NCBI RefSeq assembly: GCF_002735645.1
Contig: NZ_PDZG01000043.1
Location: 1 to 40,650, forward strand
Reading direction: 5' to 3'
Source: Iodobacter sp. BJB302
Lineage (GTDB): Bacteria; Pseudomonadota; Gammaproteobacteria; Burkholderiales; Chitinibacteraceae
Length of the DNA stretch: 40,650 bases
Shown piece by piece: positions 16,240 to 25,305 of this stretch (its first letter is position 1; every line of letters starts with the position of its first letter). The notes under the pieces are model-generated. The model did not search any database. It saw only the letters and a program-made list of their open reading frames with translations, and was not told the DNA's origin. Made by a program: the position numbers and the translations under genes.

Positions 16240-17154
16240 ATGAAATTTGTGCTGAAATGCTTCGCGCTGCTGTTCTCTCTTGCTATGCCAGCCCTTGCAA
16301 CGGGCTACACCGAAACACGCTATCCCATCGTTTTAGTCCATGGTTTATTTGGTTTTGATCAGCTGCTGGGTGTCGATTACTTTTATAAAGTGCCGCAAGC
16401 CTTACAAGCGGATGGCGCCAAAGTCTATGTAGCGCAAGTTTCAGCAACGAACTCCAGCGAATTACGCGGCGAGCAGCTTTTAGCGCAGGTAAAACAAATT
16501 TTAGCCATCACGGGTGCTAGTAAAGTGAACCTGATCGGCCACAGCCACGGCGGGCCAACCACACGTTATGTGGCTTCGGTAAGGCCTGATTTAGTGGCAT
16601 CTGTCACCAATATTGCAGGGGTAAACAAGGGCTCTAAAGTGGCGGATGTAATCAGAAAAACCGCAGCGCCCGGCACGGTCAGCGAATCGGTAGCCATATT
16701 GATTGCCGAAGGCCTAGCCAAACTCATCGGCCTAGCCTCCAAAGATGGATCGCTGCCCCAAAATGCCAATGCAGCGCTCGACGCACTGACTACCCAGGGC
16801 TCGGAAAAATTCAACGCCAAATTCCCCGAAGGCCTGCCACAAGGGGCTTGTAATGAAGGTGCTTATCAGGTGAATGGCGTGCGCTATTACTCCTGGAGCG
16901 GTGCCAGCCCGGCCACAAATATTATTGATGTCAGCGATGCCGCAATGGGGTTAACTTCACTGGCTTTTAAAGAAAAAAATGACGGGCTGGTTTCATCCTG
17001 CTCCAGCCATTTGGGCCAGGTGCTGCGTGATGATTACCAGATGAATCACCTCGATGAAGTGAATCAATTTGTGGGCATTGTCAGCCTGTTTGAAACCAAC
17101 CCGGTCAGCGTATTCCGCCAGCACGCCAACCGCCTGAAAAACGCAGGCCTCTGA
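16240..17154 (+). CDS. lipA: Secreted triacylglycerol lipase, family I
   Basis: A 304-residue exported lipase. Signal peptide 1-20 (ends PALA), then YPIVLVHGLFGF (oxyanion loop). Catalytic serine S102 is in GHSHGG, aspartate D248 in NDGLVS and histidine H270 in NHLDEVNQ. C204 and C254 are placed for the single disulfide of family I.1 lipases, which the DsbB/DsbA-like pair at 2458-3551 could form. AAGGAT precedes the ATG by 6 bases. Family I.1/I.2 lipases need a foldase and leave through type II secretion; the foldase gene follows with a one-base overlap. Confidence 0.95.
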   Translation: MKFVLKCFALLFSLAMPALATGYTETRYPIVLVHGLFGFDQLLGVDYFYKVPQALQADGAKVYVAQVSATNSSELRGEQLLAQVKQILAITGASKVNLIGHSHGGPTTRYVASVRPDLVASVTNIAGVNKGSKVADVIRKTAAPGTVSESVAILIAEGLAKLIGLASKDGSLPQNANAALDALTTQGSEKFNAKFPEGLPQGACNEGAYQVNGVRYYSWSGASPATNIIDVSDAAMGLTSLAFKEKNDGLVSSCSSHLGQVLRDDYQMNHLDEVNQFVGIVSLFETNPVSVFRQHANRLKNAGL

Positions 17155-18077
17155 TGCTGCGCTGGCTCTTTGCAGGCATGGCCGCCACCGTTATTCTGGT
17201 GGCGGCTGCGGCCTGGTCACTCAAACCCGCCCCAGCCAGCCACACTGCGCTGCAGCCAGCAAAGCCATCGGTTGCCTTTGCGCCTTCTCTATCCGGCACT
17301 GAGGCCGATGGAGAAATTGCGCATGGCAAGGGTGATTTGCAGCTGAATCAGGCGCTGTTAATGCGCTTTGATTATTATTTGTCTGCCACAGGAGAGCGCC
17401 CGCTGGCCGAAATCATGGCCCAAATCGGCCGGGATTTAGACCATAAGTTAAAACCTAAGGCCGCCAAAGAAGCACGGCGGATTCTGGCGCAATATCTGCA
17501 ATTTAAGCGGGCCTTAGGCGAGCTGGCTAAAAACCCTGCGCTGGAAGGGCAAGCCTTAGACACCATTCGTTTGCGTCTTACCGCCATCCAGGACACGCGC
17601 AGCCGTTATTTTAGCCGCCAGGAAATCGCAGCCTTATTTGGTGAAGATGATCAGCAGGATAATCTGCTGCTGGAGCGCTTAGCCATCAGCCAGAATACCC
17701 GGCTAAGCACAGCGCAAAAAGCACAAAAACTTGCAGCACTCGATGCCCAACTCAGCCCGGCCACGCAGCAAGCAAGGGCAGAGCTGATACAGCACCTCAC
17801 ACTGGCCGCACGGATTGACACAGCTAGGCAAGCCGGGGCGAGCACTGAGCAACTGCACCAAATACGCAGCCAAAGCTTAGGGGAAGATGCAGCAAACCGC
17901 CTTGCCGCTTTAGACAAGGAAGAAAGCCAGTGGCAAAGCAAAATAGAAACTTACTTAGCAGCCAGAAATAACGCACTCAACACCCTGCCCCTGGCCGGGC
18001 AAAACACCGCCATCCAAAAACTGCGTGATCAGTATTTCTCGGTACAGGAGCAAAAACGTTTGGGGGCGTTTGAGTAG
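17154..18077 (+). CDS. lipB: Lipase-specific foldase (Lif)
   Basis: A 307-residue inner-membrane-anchored steric chaperone. Helix at about 4-22, a proline/alanine-rich variable linker to about 50, then the helical folding domain. The family signature R-x-x-FDY-x-x-S is MRFDYYLSATGE near residue 64-74. The rest is mostly alpha-helix with YFSRQEIAALFG and IQKLRDQYFS, as in known Lif proteins. The start overlaps the last base of the lipase stop (TGATG), so the two are translated together. It is required to give the lipase its active fold in the periplasm. Confidence 0.94.
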   Translation: MLRWLFAGMAATVILVAAAAWSLKPAPASHTALQPAKPSVAFAPSLSGTEADGEIAHGKGDLQLNQALLMRFDYYLSATGERPLAEIMAQIGRDLDHKLKPKAAKEARRILAQYLQFKRALGELAKNPALEGQALDTIRLRLTAIQDTRSRYFSRQEIAALFGEDDQQDNLLLERLAISQNTRLSTAQKAQKLAALDAQLSPATQQARAELIQHLTLAARIDTARQAGASTEQLHQIRSQSLGEDAANRLAALDKEESQWQSKIETYLAARNNALNTLPLAGQNTAIQKLRDQYFSVQEQKRLGAFE

Positions 18078-18106
18078 GGGCATTGGATAGATAGCGGATG
18101 TGGCAT

Positions 18107-18210
18107 AACCCAGATTTTTAAGCACGTCGATCCCCACAGAGAAAAGCAATCATCTGAAGGTTTTCTCCGTGGGCTCTGTGTTCTCGTTTTCCTCTGTGGT
18201 TCAAGGTTTA
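18107..18210. repeat. CACAGAG inverted-repeat element, copy 1
   Basis: About 104 bp: AACCCAGATTTTTA on the left, CCCACAGAGAAAA, then TTTTCTCCGTGGGCTCTGTG and CCTCTGTGGTTCAAGGTTT on the right. The two halves are imperfect inverted copies. Confidence 0.7.
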
Positions 18211-18265
18211 GCATTCTATCAAGGCAGGCTGAAGACTCTTTATAACTGATGTTACGCAGTGCCCC

Positions 18266-18434
18266 TCTTTTTAGTGCCTCCGGCACGTTAATTTAGGTGC
18301 GGGAATCCCCCGCAGGGGACTTCCTTTCTTGAACGGCCAAGAAAGGAAGCAAAACCGCAACCCCAAAAGCACGAAGGCCCCTCACTGCGAATAATCGGCT
18401 CGGCGTGCTTCAAGGGGTGATTTAAGCCCCGTGC
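18266..18434 (-). repeat. Dispersed non-coding element, short copy (inverted relative to 8429-8655)
   Basis: 169 bp whose reverse complement matches the element at 8429-8655 from GCACGGG to GGCACTAAAAAGA. It contains a perfect hairpin: CTTCCTTTCTTG at 18320-18331, six-base loop, CAAGAAAGGAAG at 18338-18349. This copy lacks the 58-base insert of the other. No reading frame is shared by the two copies, so a structural role or mobility is more likely than coding. Confidence 0.8.
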
Positions 18435-18477
18435 AAAGAGCCACGTTAAAATCTACTTTTACGAGGTTGAAACGAAT

Positions 18478-18567
18478 CAAACCCAAATAAACAGCTCAAT
18501 TCAAAATGCTTTTCTCCGTGAAACTCCGTGTTCTCTGTGGCCTCCGAGGTTCAAGATTTGGGTTTTT
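18478..18567. repeat. CACAGAG inverted-repeat element, copy 2
   Basis: 90 bp bounded by CAAACCCAAAT on the left and ATTTGGGTTTTT on the right, with TTTTCTCCGTGAAACTCCG and TTCTCTGTGG inside. It lies 31 bases after the zapE stop. Confidence 0.75.
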
Positions 18568-18597
18568 GTTGCATAGCATCAGTCTATAACCAGAAAA

Positions 18598-19749
18598 CTA
18601 AGTCTCACTAATCCCCGTCAGCTGCGCCGCAATCGACTGATGCGGCAGGGCCAGATATTCCTCGGCCTGCATTTCAGTCAAACGGCTGGCCGTGCGGAAG
18701 AATTCACTGGCTTGCACGCCATCCTGGTAAAGATCGTCCACGGGCACTTCTGCCGAGATAATCAGCTTAACGCGGTGGTCGTAAAACACATCCACCAGCC
18801 AGGTGAAGCGCCGCGCTTCGGATGCCTGATTACTGGCCAGTTTAGGAATATCAGACACAATCACGGTGTGATAGGTATGCGCAATTTGCAAATAATCGGC
18901 CTGCCCGCGGGTATCGCCACAAATTGCAAAAAAATCAAACCACACCACGCCTGCAGCAACCCGCCGGGCTTTAATGGTACGACCTTCGATTTTTAGCTGA
19001 GGGGACCCGTCTTTGCTGGTGGCCATCGCCGAAAACAAGGCGTCCAGCTCTGCGCTGCTTTCTGCCGTATTAGGCGTGAGATAGGTTCTGGCCTGGGTGA
19101 GCGTACGCATACGGTAGTCATTGCCGCCATCAAGATTAAACACATCCAGCGTGCTATTGAGTAAAGCAATCGTCGGCAAAAAATTATTGCGCTGCAGCCC
19201 ATGCGGATACAAGCCATCAGGCGGGTAATTGGAGGTAGTCACCAGTACCACGCCACGCTTGAATAAATGCTCCATCAGGCGGCCCAGAATCATGGCGTCC
19301 GCAATATCAGAAACATGAAATTCATCAAAACACAGCACACGCACCGATTTGGCAATCTTACTAGCCACCGCCGCCAGCGGGTCAGTTTCGCTTTTTAACT
19401 GACGCAATTCATGATGAACTTCTTGCATAAACTGATGAAAATGCAGCCTTTTCTTACGTTTATAAGGCAGAGCCGCATAAAACGCATCCATCAAAAAGCT
19501 TTTACCCCGCCCCACTCCGCCCCAAAAATACAGGCCACGCGGTAAATCGGGCTGTGGCAGCAATGATTTACCAAACAAGCGGCTGCGCTTGGTTTTGAAA
19601 TGTAAAAGCTGATGGTATAGCGCATCCAGCCGCTCAATGGCTTCGGCCTGAGCCGGATCAGGAATAAAACTTGGGCTGGCGCTCAGGCCCTGGTACCAAG
19701 CCTTAGGGCTGGTACCTTGCGCTGGCGGGGCAATCACATGCTGGGACAT
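18598..19749 (-). CDS. zapE: ZapE (AFG1-type) cell-division ATPase
   Basis: A 383-residue P-loop ATPase of the AFG1/ZapE family. Walker A is WGGVGRGKSFLMD, Walker B VLCFDEFHVSD, and the sensor region TTSNYPPDGLYPHGLQRNNF is strongly typical, as are LHFHQFM and the arginine-bearing RRFTWLVDVFYD. In E. coli ZapE associates with the division ring and lowers FtsZ polymer stability late in division. Here it stands alone, without the sucAB-odhL neighbourhood sometimes seen in Betaproteobacteria. Length is normal; ATG at 19749. Confidence 0.95.
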   Translation of the reverse strand: MSQHVIAPPAQGTSPKAWYQGLSASPSFIPDPAQAEAIERLDALYHQLLHFKTKRSRLFGKSLLPQPDLPRGLYFWGGVGRGKSFLMDAFYAALPYKRKKRLHFHQFMQEVHHELRQLKSETDPLAAVASKIAKSVRVLCFDEFHVSDIADAMILGRLMEHLFKRGVVLVTTSNYPPDGLYPHGLQRNNFLPTIALLNSTLDVFNLDGGNDYRMRTLTQARTYLTPNTAESSAELDALFSAMATSKDGSPQLKIEGRTIKARRVAAGVVWFDFFAICGDTRGQADYLQIAHTYHTVIVSDIPKLASNQASEARRFTWLVDVFYDHRVKLIISAEVPVDDLYQDGVQASEFFRTASRLTEMQAEEYLALPHQSIAAQLTGISET

Positions 19750-20053
19750 TACTAAAACCTGTCTGAGAACAAGCCTCGATTATAAAGCCAGTGCGCACTT
19801 TAGCCATTTGATTCTTTCATTAAAAGCTTGTTTCTTTTCACTTTTTTAACGCACAAAAATCAGCCACTAAAAATGAATACCGTTCAACAGGACAAACTGA
19901 TAAACGCAGCTTGTTTTCTCACATTTACAGCTTACAACTTCCTATAAGCACGCTAGGTAAGCTGTACCGCGATTGTCATTCACCCTTAATAGGAATAACG
20001 CAGATATTGCCTGATTTTGACCACAGCCATCGATTCTGCCAAAGGATTTCGCC
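19750..20053. other. Intergenic region upstream of zapE and the chemoreceptor gene
   Basis: Both flanking genes read outward, so promoters for each are expected here. I looked for a FliA-type TAAA-N15-GCCGATAA promoter for the chemoreceptor gene and did not find a convincing one. No repeats or frames of note. Confidence 0.35.
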
Positions 20054-21676
20054 ATGCATAATATGAGTGTTAAAAACAAACTTTTTCTTGGCTTTGCTGT
20101 GGTTTTAATTCTGCTGGCCTTTATGGCACTGCTTAGCTTAAAAAGCATGGGGCAAATTGATGATGCAATTCGGGATTTAATGGAAGACCGTTATCCTAAA
20201 ATAGCGATCTCAAATGAGTTAATGGTGCTCACGCTCGATAGCGGCAGGCAGATTCGTAATATCGCCCTGTCTGACGATAAAGAAGATGATGCTAAAGCAC
20301 TAGGCATCCTGACTGAAAACAGAAATAAAACTAAAGATAAATTACTTAATCTGGAAAAAAGACTGAGCACCCCTAAGGGAAAAGAACTCTTCCAAACCGT
20401 CAGCCAGTCTGAAAATGTACTGGATAAAAAATTTGATGAATTTCTGAAAATAGCTGACGATCATGCTGCTGCCTGGCCCTATATTAAAACCCAAATTGCC
20501 CCCAACAATAATACCTATGTAAAAGCATTACGTGAACTCGCTGCTTTTCAGGAAGAGTTAATGGAAAAGGGCAAAAGCACAGCCTATGAAAGCTATGCAT
20601 CGGCCAGAACCGTGGTCATTACGGCCAGCCTGGCTGCGCTGGCATTAGGCATCATTATCGCTTTATATATCGCGAATTTAATTACGGCCCCTTTATTACA
20701 AGTGGCTGAAGTGGCCAAACAAATTGCCGCGGGTAATCTTTCTTATAACTGGCAAAATATAACGATTTATAAAGATGAAATTGGCCATTTACAAAATGAT
20801 ATTAAAGACATGCAGAGCAACCTTAGCGGCATTATTCAAATGATGATTGATAATGCGCAATCTGTTTCATCTGCAGCCAGAGAGCTGGCTGCCGCATCGC
20901 AGCAAGTCTCTGCCAGCACCGATCAGCAAACATCCTCTGCCAGCTCGATGGCCGCGGCGGTAGAGGAAATGAGCACCAGCATGGATCAGGTGGCATCCAA
21001 TACCGAAGACGTAGGCAGCCAAGCGCATGCAGCAGGCTCATTAGCCGAATCAGGCAGCAGCGATGTACAGGCCGCCGCCAAAGAAATGGAGCAAATCGCC
21101 ACGGATGTGGGTAGTGCTTCAGAGAAAATTGAGGGCTTGGGCAAGCAAATTGAAGAAATTGGCAGCATTGTGGTGGTGATTCGTGAAGTGGCCGATCAGA
21201 CCAATTTACTGGCTTTAAATGCCGCCATTGAAGCCGCCAGAGCGGGTGAACAAGGCCGGGGGTTTGCCGTGGTTGCCGATGAAGTCAGAAAGCTGGCCGA
21301 ACGCACCACCTCATCTGCAGCACAAATCACCAGCATGGTCAGTGCCATTCAGCAGGGGGCGCATGACGCAATTGGCAGTATGCAAAATGGCCATCGCCGC
21401 GTAGAAGACGGCCTTACGCTGACCAATCAGGCACGGGAAAGCATTCTTAAAATCAACAACAGCAGCCACGATGTAATGGGATCGGTCACCAATATCACCG
21501 ATCAGATGCAGCAGCAGCGCACCGCCGCACGCGACCTGGCACTCAGCGTAGAAAGAATTGCCCAAATGACAGAAGAAAATGCCGTGGCCGTGCGTAGCAT
21601 GAGTTCATCCATTTTGGGTTTGGATAATATGGCCAAACAACTCAGTGCCTCTGTCACACGTTTTCGCCTGAGATGA
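20054..21676 (+). CDS. Methyl-accepting chemotaxis protein
   Basis: A 540-residue chemoreceptor. First helix about 12-33, periplasmic four-helix-bundle (4HB_MCP) sensor about 35-190, second helix about 190-210, HAMP about 212-265, then the cytoplasmic coiled-coil signalling domain. The hairpin tip is conserved: [20 protein letters not shown], then [20 protein letters not shown]. The C-terminus (RFRLR) has no CheR-docking pentapeptide, so it would depend on other receptors for adaptation. ATG at 20054 has AAGGA 7 bases upstream; an ATG at 20063 is the alternative. Ligand unknown. Monocistronic. Confidence 0.95.
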   Translation: MHNMSVKNKLFLGFAVVLILLAFMALLSLKSMGQIDDAIRDLMEDRYPKIAISNELMVLTLDSGRQIRNIALSDDKEDDAKALGILTENRNKTKDKLLNLEKRLSTPKGKELFQTVSQSENVLDKKFDEFLKIADDHAAAWPYIKTQIAPNNNTYVKALRELAAFQEELMEKGKSTAYESYASARTVVITASLAALALGIIIALYIANLITAPLLQVAEVAKQIAAGNLSYNWQNITIYKDEIGHLQNDIKDMQSNLSGIIQMMIDNAQSVSSAARELAAASQQVSASTDQQTSSASSMAAAVEEMSTSMDQVASNTEDVGSQAHAAGSLAESGSSDVQAAAKEMEQIATDVGSASEKIEGLGKQIEEIGSIVVVIREVADQTNLLALNAAIEAARAGEQGRGFAVVADEVRKLAERTTSSAAQITSMVSAIQQGAHDAIGSMQNGHRRVEDGLTLTNQARESILKINNSSHDVMGSVTNITDQMQQQRTAARDLALSVERIAQMTEENAVAVRSMSSSILGLDNMAKQLSASVTRFRLR

Positions 21677-21681
21677 TTTGC

Positions 21682-21706
21682 GCCGGGTGATTCATTCTCA
21701 CCCGGC
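21682..21706. terminator. Hairpin between convergent chemoreceptor and carbonic anhydrase genes
   Basis: GCCGGGTGA pairs perfectly with TCACCCGGC around a seven-base loop (9-bp stem). It lies 6 bases after the chemoreceptor stop and 12 before the other gene's end. No T-run follows, so it may work with Rho or only block RNA decay. Confidence 0.55.
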
Positions 21707-21717
21707 CGCTTCAATGA

Positions 21718-22251
21718 TTACGCTGCATCTCGATACTTTGCCATCAGCCGCACATAATGCGCGGCTGAATAATTAAAATTGGCCAGTTCAGCTTCATTCA
21801 ACAAGCGTTTTTTCTCTGCCGGGCGGCCCGTATACAGCCAGCCTGATTCCAGGCGGCGATTCGGCGGTACTAAAGAACCCGCACCAATCATCACTCTGTC
21901 TTCAATGACCACCCTGTCCAGCACAATCGTGCCCATGCCGATCAGGCATTCATTGCCAATCGTGCAGCCATGCAGCATCACGCCGTGGCCAATCGTTACC
22001 CGATCGCCAATCACTAATGGCGCACCTTCCGGATCATCGGCGCGTTTATGGGTAACGTGCAAAACGGCACAATCCTGCACATTACTTTCTTTGCCGATGC
22101 GGATCGCATTAACATCGCCCCGAATCACCGCTCCCGGCCATACCGAAGCGTTTTCACCCAGCACCACATCCCCTATCACTTGCGCCGAATCATGTACCCA
22201 AGCACCCGCTTTTACTTCGGGCTTGATGCCATCGAATAAGCCTATTGCCAT
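21718..22251 (-). CDS. Gamma-carbonic-anhydrase-like left-handed beta-helix protein (YrdA type)
   Basis: A 177-residue trimeric hexapeptide-repeat protein. Repeats run from about 15 to 140 (VIGDVVLGENASVWPGAVIR and so on). Likely metal ligands are H65 (VLHVTH), H89 (IGHG) and H94 (LHGC), with NVQD (58-60) as in Cam-type enzymes. It lacks the long acidic loop of archaeal Cam, as do YrdA and CaiE, so true carbonic anhydrase activity is uncertain. The ATG at 22251 is preferred over the open frame to 22320 because GGGGAT lies upstream and the family begins with a short MAI-x-x-F stretch. Divergent from the imelysin cluster. Confidence 0.9.
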   Translation of the reverse strand: MAIGLFDGIKPEVKAGAWVHDSAQVIGDVVLGENASVWPGAVIRGDVNAIRIGKESNVQDCAVLHVTHKRADDPEGAPLVIGDRVTIGHGVMLHGCTIGNECLIGMGTIVLDRVVIEDRVMIGAGSLVPPNRRLESGWLYTGRPAEKKRLLNEAELANFNYSAAHYVRLMAKYRDAA

Positions 22252-22325
22252 GATTTTTATCCCCTGAAAACGCTTATTGTAAGTGATCGTCCACAATATA
22301 TTTTTAATAATGTATTGCATACACC

Positions 22326-22345
22326 ATAAGAATCATTATCATTCA
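22326..22345 (+). promoter_or_regulatory. Probable Fur box upstream of the imelysin cluster
   Basis: ATAAGAATCATTATCATTCA, read on the other strand, contains AATGATAATGATTCTTATG, which by hand count matches the 19-base Fur consensus at 12 positions. It lies 30 bases before the imelysin start, where an operator would overlap a promoter. This agrees with imelysins being iron-repressed in other bacteria. Confidence 0.65.
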
Positions 22346-22375
22346 TTTTTTATGCCATCTGCCTGAGCTTATTAA

Positions 22376-23539
22376 ATGAAACGATTGAATCAGATTCTTT
22401 GCGGTGCCCTTGCTGCTGGCCTGTTTTCTATGCCTGTCACCTCCCAGGCCGCAGACATTACAAACAGCGCCGTACTCGAACACTATTCAAGCGTGGTTTA
22501 TGCCAGTTACAGCGATAGCATTGCTGCCGCCCGTGAAATGCAAACCGTGATTGACGCTTTTTTAACCGCGCCAAGTGAAGAAAGCCTTGCTGCGGCACGC
22601 AAAGCCTGGCTGGCCGCCCGTGAATTCTATCTGCCAACCGAAGCCTACCGCTTTTATTCCGGCCCGATTGATGATGCCCAGGGCCCGGAAGCGCGGATCA
22701 ATGCTTGGCCAATCGATGAAAGCTATATTGATTATGTGAAAGGCAAAGCCAAAGCAGGGATTATCAATAATCCTAAAGTGGCCATCACCAAAGAAAAGCT
22801 GAAATCTCTTAATGAAAAAGGCGGCGAAGAAAACGTATCCACCGGCTGGCACGCGATTGAGTTTTTACTCTGGGGCCAGGATTTTAATGCTAAAGGCCCA
22901 GGCGATCGTCAGTTCACAGACTTTGTTGACGGTAAAGCGCCCAATGCAGACCGCCGCCGCCAGTATATGAAAGTAGTTACCGGCTTAATGATCGAAGACC
23001 TGGAAAACGTGGCCAAACAATGGGCCCCTGCGGAGCAAAACTACCGCAGCAAGTTTATCGCCGGGGATAAAGAAAGCCTGAAAAAAGCCCTCACGGGCCT
23101 TGGCGTACTCACCCGTGGCGAGCTGGCGGGGCAGCGTATGGAAGTGGCAATGGACACGCAAAACCAGGAAGACGAGCATTCCTGCTTCTCTGACAACACC
23201 CACCGCGACGTTGTTGGCGATATCATTGGCATGCAAAACGTATGGGAAGGCCGCTACACTGGGAAAGACGGCAAGACACTGGAAGGGGCCAGCCTGAAAG
23301 CACTGGTCGCACAAAAGAACCCTGCTGTTGCAGATTTGGTGAGTGCAGATATTGCACAAAGCTTAAAACTCGCCAATGAAATTCAGGCTCCATTTGATCA
23401 GGAAATCATCGGTAAAAAAGATGCGCCAGGCCGTAAGCGCGTGCAAGCCGTGATTGATGCGCTTAAAAAACAGGGTAAAGATCTGGTGGCTGCAGCAGAA
23501 ACACTGGGAATTAAACGCTTAACGACCAAGCAGCCTTAA
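22376..23539 (+). CDS. Imelysin-family iron-regulated protein (first of two)
   Basis: A 387-residue exported protein; signal peptide 1-26 (ends TSQA). It is a full double four-helix-bundle imelysin, with the GxHxxE motif as GWHAIEFLLWGQ (H159, E162). PIDDAQGPEARINAWPID and EEDEHSCFSDNTHRD-like QEDEHSCFSDNTHRDVVGD are the IrpA-type landmarks. Known as Fur-regulated iron- or haem-related proteins (IrpA, IcmP); the older peptidase label is not supported. It opens a four-gene cluster with a di-heme oxidoreductase, a second imelysin and a DUF1513 protein, behind a Fur box. Probably a periplasmic metal-binding component of iron uptake, exact role unknown. Confidence 0.93.
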   Translation: MKRLNQILCGALAAGLFSMPVTSQAADITNSAVLEHYSSVVYASYSDSIAAAREMQTVIDAFLTAPSEESLAAARKAWLAAREFYLPTEAYRFYSGPIDDAQGPEARINAWPIDESYIDYVKGKAKAGIINNPKVAITKEKLKSLNEKGGEENVSTGWHAIEFLLWGQDFNAKGPGDRQFTDFVDGKAPNADRRRQYMKVVTGLMIEDLENVAKQWAPAEQNYRSKFIAGDKESLKKALTGLGVLTRGELAGQRMEVAMDTQNQEDEHSCFSDNTHRDVVGDIIGMQNVWEGRYTGKDGKTLEGASLKALVAQKNPAVADLVSADIAQSLKLANEIQAPFDQEIIGKKDAPGRKRVQAVIDALKKQGKDLVAAAETLGIKRLTTKQP

Positions 23540-23563
23540 GCAAGTACCACGCAGAAAATCCCT

Positions 23564-23669
23564 TGCAAAACCCAAACCTTAAACCACAAAATTAAGGAGA
23601 ACACGGAGAAAAACATCAGTACAGGTGTTTTCTCCGTGTAACTCCGTGTTGTGAGATTTGGGTTTTGCA
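23564..23669. repeat. CACAGAG inverted-repeat element, copy 3 (complete)
   Basis: 106 bp with perfect 13-base terminal inverted repeats, TGCAAAACCCAAA and TTTGGGTTTTGCA. Inside, GAACACGGAGAAAAAC faces GTTTTCTCCGTGTAACTCCG. It lies between the first imelysin and the di-heme gene, so it would be part of the mRNA if the cluster is one operon. Confidence 0.85.
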
Positions 23670-23701
23670 TGAACAGATGCGCAAACAGATCCCCCAATTC
23701 A

Positions 23702-23730
23702 GCCCTGCCAGCGATCACTCGTGGCAGGGC
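23702..23730 (+). other. Hairpin in the leader of the di-heme gene
   Basis: GCCCTGCCA pairs perfectly with TGGCAGGGC (9 bp) around an 11-base loop, ending 22 bases before the ATG at 23753. It has no T-run, so it may be an attenuator, an RNA processing site or a weak terminator for the upstream gene. Confidence 0.5.
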
Positions 23731-23752
23731 ATTTGCTATTGATGAGCTGACT

Positions 23753-25159
23753 ATGATTTTCAAGATCACCCCCATTCGCCTTGCTGCTTTTTGCAGTACG
23801 CTATTTGCAACGGCCGCCATTGCCTATGGCACCGCACCTCTTGCCCTGTTTGAAGCAGGCGAAGACCGCCCGGGCGGTGAAAACGCAACCAGCGAAGACC
23901 ATGGCCGCAACGCTTTTTCGCTGGATGCAGAGGCGCTGAGCGAGCAGCAAAAAACCGACTTTGCCATAGGCAATTCCTTCTTTAAAAAACCATGGGTGGC
24001 CTCACCCTCGTCCACCACGGCCAGAGATGGCCTAGGCCCGCACTTTGTTGCCCGCTCCTGTGGAGCCTGTCATACCGAAGATGGCCGTGGCTCGCCGCCT
24101 GCATTTAGCAATGGCGTACAGGATGAGCAACCGCTCTCACTGCTGCTGCGCCTGTCTGTCCCCGGCAATAAGCCTGATCCGCGCTATGGCGGCCAGTTTA
24201 ATAATGATGCGGTAGATGGTGTAAAGCCTGAGGGAAAAGTTCAAATCACTTACCGGGAAATCGCCGGGCAATTTGCTGACGGCGAAAAATACAGCCTTCG
24301 CGCCCCCACTTACACGCTGACAGATCTGGCCTATGGCAAAACCCACCCTAAGCTGATGATCTCGCCCCGCGTAGCCCCGCAAATGATCGGCCTTGGCTTA
24401 CTTGAAGCCATCAATGAAAAAGACATTCTGGCTAATGCGGCAAGGCAAAAAGCAGAAGGCCTAGGCATTAAGGGCCAGCCTAATTATGTGCACGATGTTT
24501 ACGCCAATAAAACCATGCTGGGCCGCTTTGGCTGGAAGGCCAATGTTGCCACCGTGGCACACCAGTCTGCAGGTGCATTCAATGGCGATATTGGTATTAC
24601 CTCCAAGCACTTCCCTAAGGAAGAATGCATGCCAGCCCAAAAAGACTGCCTGCGTGCACCCAATGGCGGCAGGCCTGAAATCAGCGAAAAAACGCTGGAT
24701 AAAGTCATTTTATACAGCCGCACCTTAGCCGTGCCCTCGCGCCGCGACCCGCAAAACCCGGATGTGCTGCGCGGCAAGCAAATCTTTAAAGAAAGCAACT
24801 GCGTAAGCTGTCATACACCCAGCTATACCACAGGCAACTTTAAACCTGTGCCCGTCTTATCTGCACAGAAAATCTGGCCCTATACAGACTTGCTTTTGCA
24901 TGACATGGGATCAGGCTTAGCCGATGGCCGCCCTGACGGCAAAGCCAATGGCCAGCAGTGGAAAACCCCGCCGCTCTGGGGGCTGGGGCTGGTACCTGCC
25001 GTCAATGAGCACAGCAATTACCTGCACGATGGCCGTGCACGTAATTTGATGGAAGCGGTACTTTGGCATGGCGGAGAAGCCGAAAACGCCAAGCAAGCGG
25101 TGTTGAAATTATCCAAGGCCGACAGAGACAATTTACTGAAGTTTTTGCAGTCGCTGTAA
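23753..25159 (+). CDS. Di-heme oxidoreductase (DHOR, putative peroxidase family)
   Basis: A 468-residue exported c-type cytochrome. The N-terminal hydrophobic stretch (about 7-27) is a signal peptide or anchor. Two heme-binding motifs are visible: CGACH (C103, C106, H107) and CVSCH (C350, C353, H354). The stretch LLLHDMGSGLADGRPDG is typical of PF06537 proteins, which are related to MauG-type di-heme enzymes. The ATG at 23753 is chosen over the open frame to 23651 because the signal sequence starts there and the earlier part covers a repeat. It sits between two imelysin genes; a role in redox handling of periplasmic iron or haem is plausible but unproved. Confidence 0.92.
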   Translation: MIFKITPIRLAAFCSTLFATAAIAYGTAPLALFEAGEDRPGGENATSEDHGRNAFSLDAEALSEQQKTDFAIGNSFFKKPWVASPSSTTARDGLGPHFVARSCGACHTEDGRGSPPAFSNGVQDEQPLSLLLRLSVPGNKPDPRYGGQFNNDAVDGVKPEGKVQITYREIAGQFADGEKYSLRAPTYTLTDLAYGKTHPKLMISPRVAPQMIGLGLLEAINEKDILANAARQKAEGLGIKGQPNYVHDVYANKTMLGRFGWKANVATVAHQSAGAFNGDIGITSKHFPKEECMPAQKDCLRAPNGGRPEISEKTLDKVILYSRTLAVPSRRDPQNPDVLRGKQIFKESNCVSCHTPSYTTGNFKPVPVLSAQKIWPYTDLLLHDMGSGLADGRPDGKANGQQWKTPPLWGLGLVPAVNEHSNYLHDGRARNLMEAVLWHGGEAENAKQAVLKLSKADRDNLLKFLQSL

Positions 25160-25163
25160 AGCG

Positions 25164-25245
25164 CACAAAAACCTGAATCTTGAACCACGGAGAACACAGA
25201 GGGCGCGGAAGGCGCACAGAAGAAAACCTGTGTGTTTGCGTCTTT
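25164..25245. repeat. CACAGAG inverted-repeat element, copy 4 (right arm degraded)
   Basis: Left arm CAAAAACCTGAATCTTGAAC followed by CACGGAGAACACAGAG is clear. The right arm around GTGTTTGCGTCTTTTATG is only a weak match. It begins 4 bases after the di-heme gene stop, again inside the cluster. Confidence 0.65.
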
Positions 25246-25305
25246 TATGTTTTCCATGGCACAAGTTTAATTTAGAAATACGCTTACCTTACACTGGGTA
25301 CCCCC

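Noticed and set aside
19750-20053. FliA promoter for the chemoreceptor gene
   Set aside because: No TAAA and GCCGATAA pair at proper spacing could be found.
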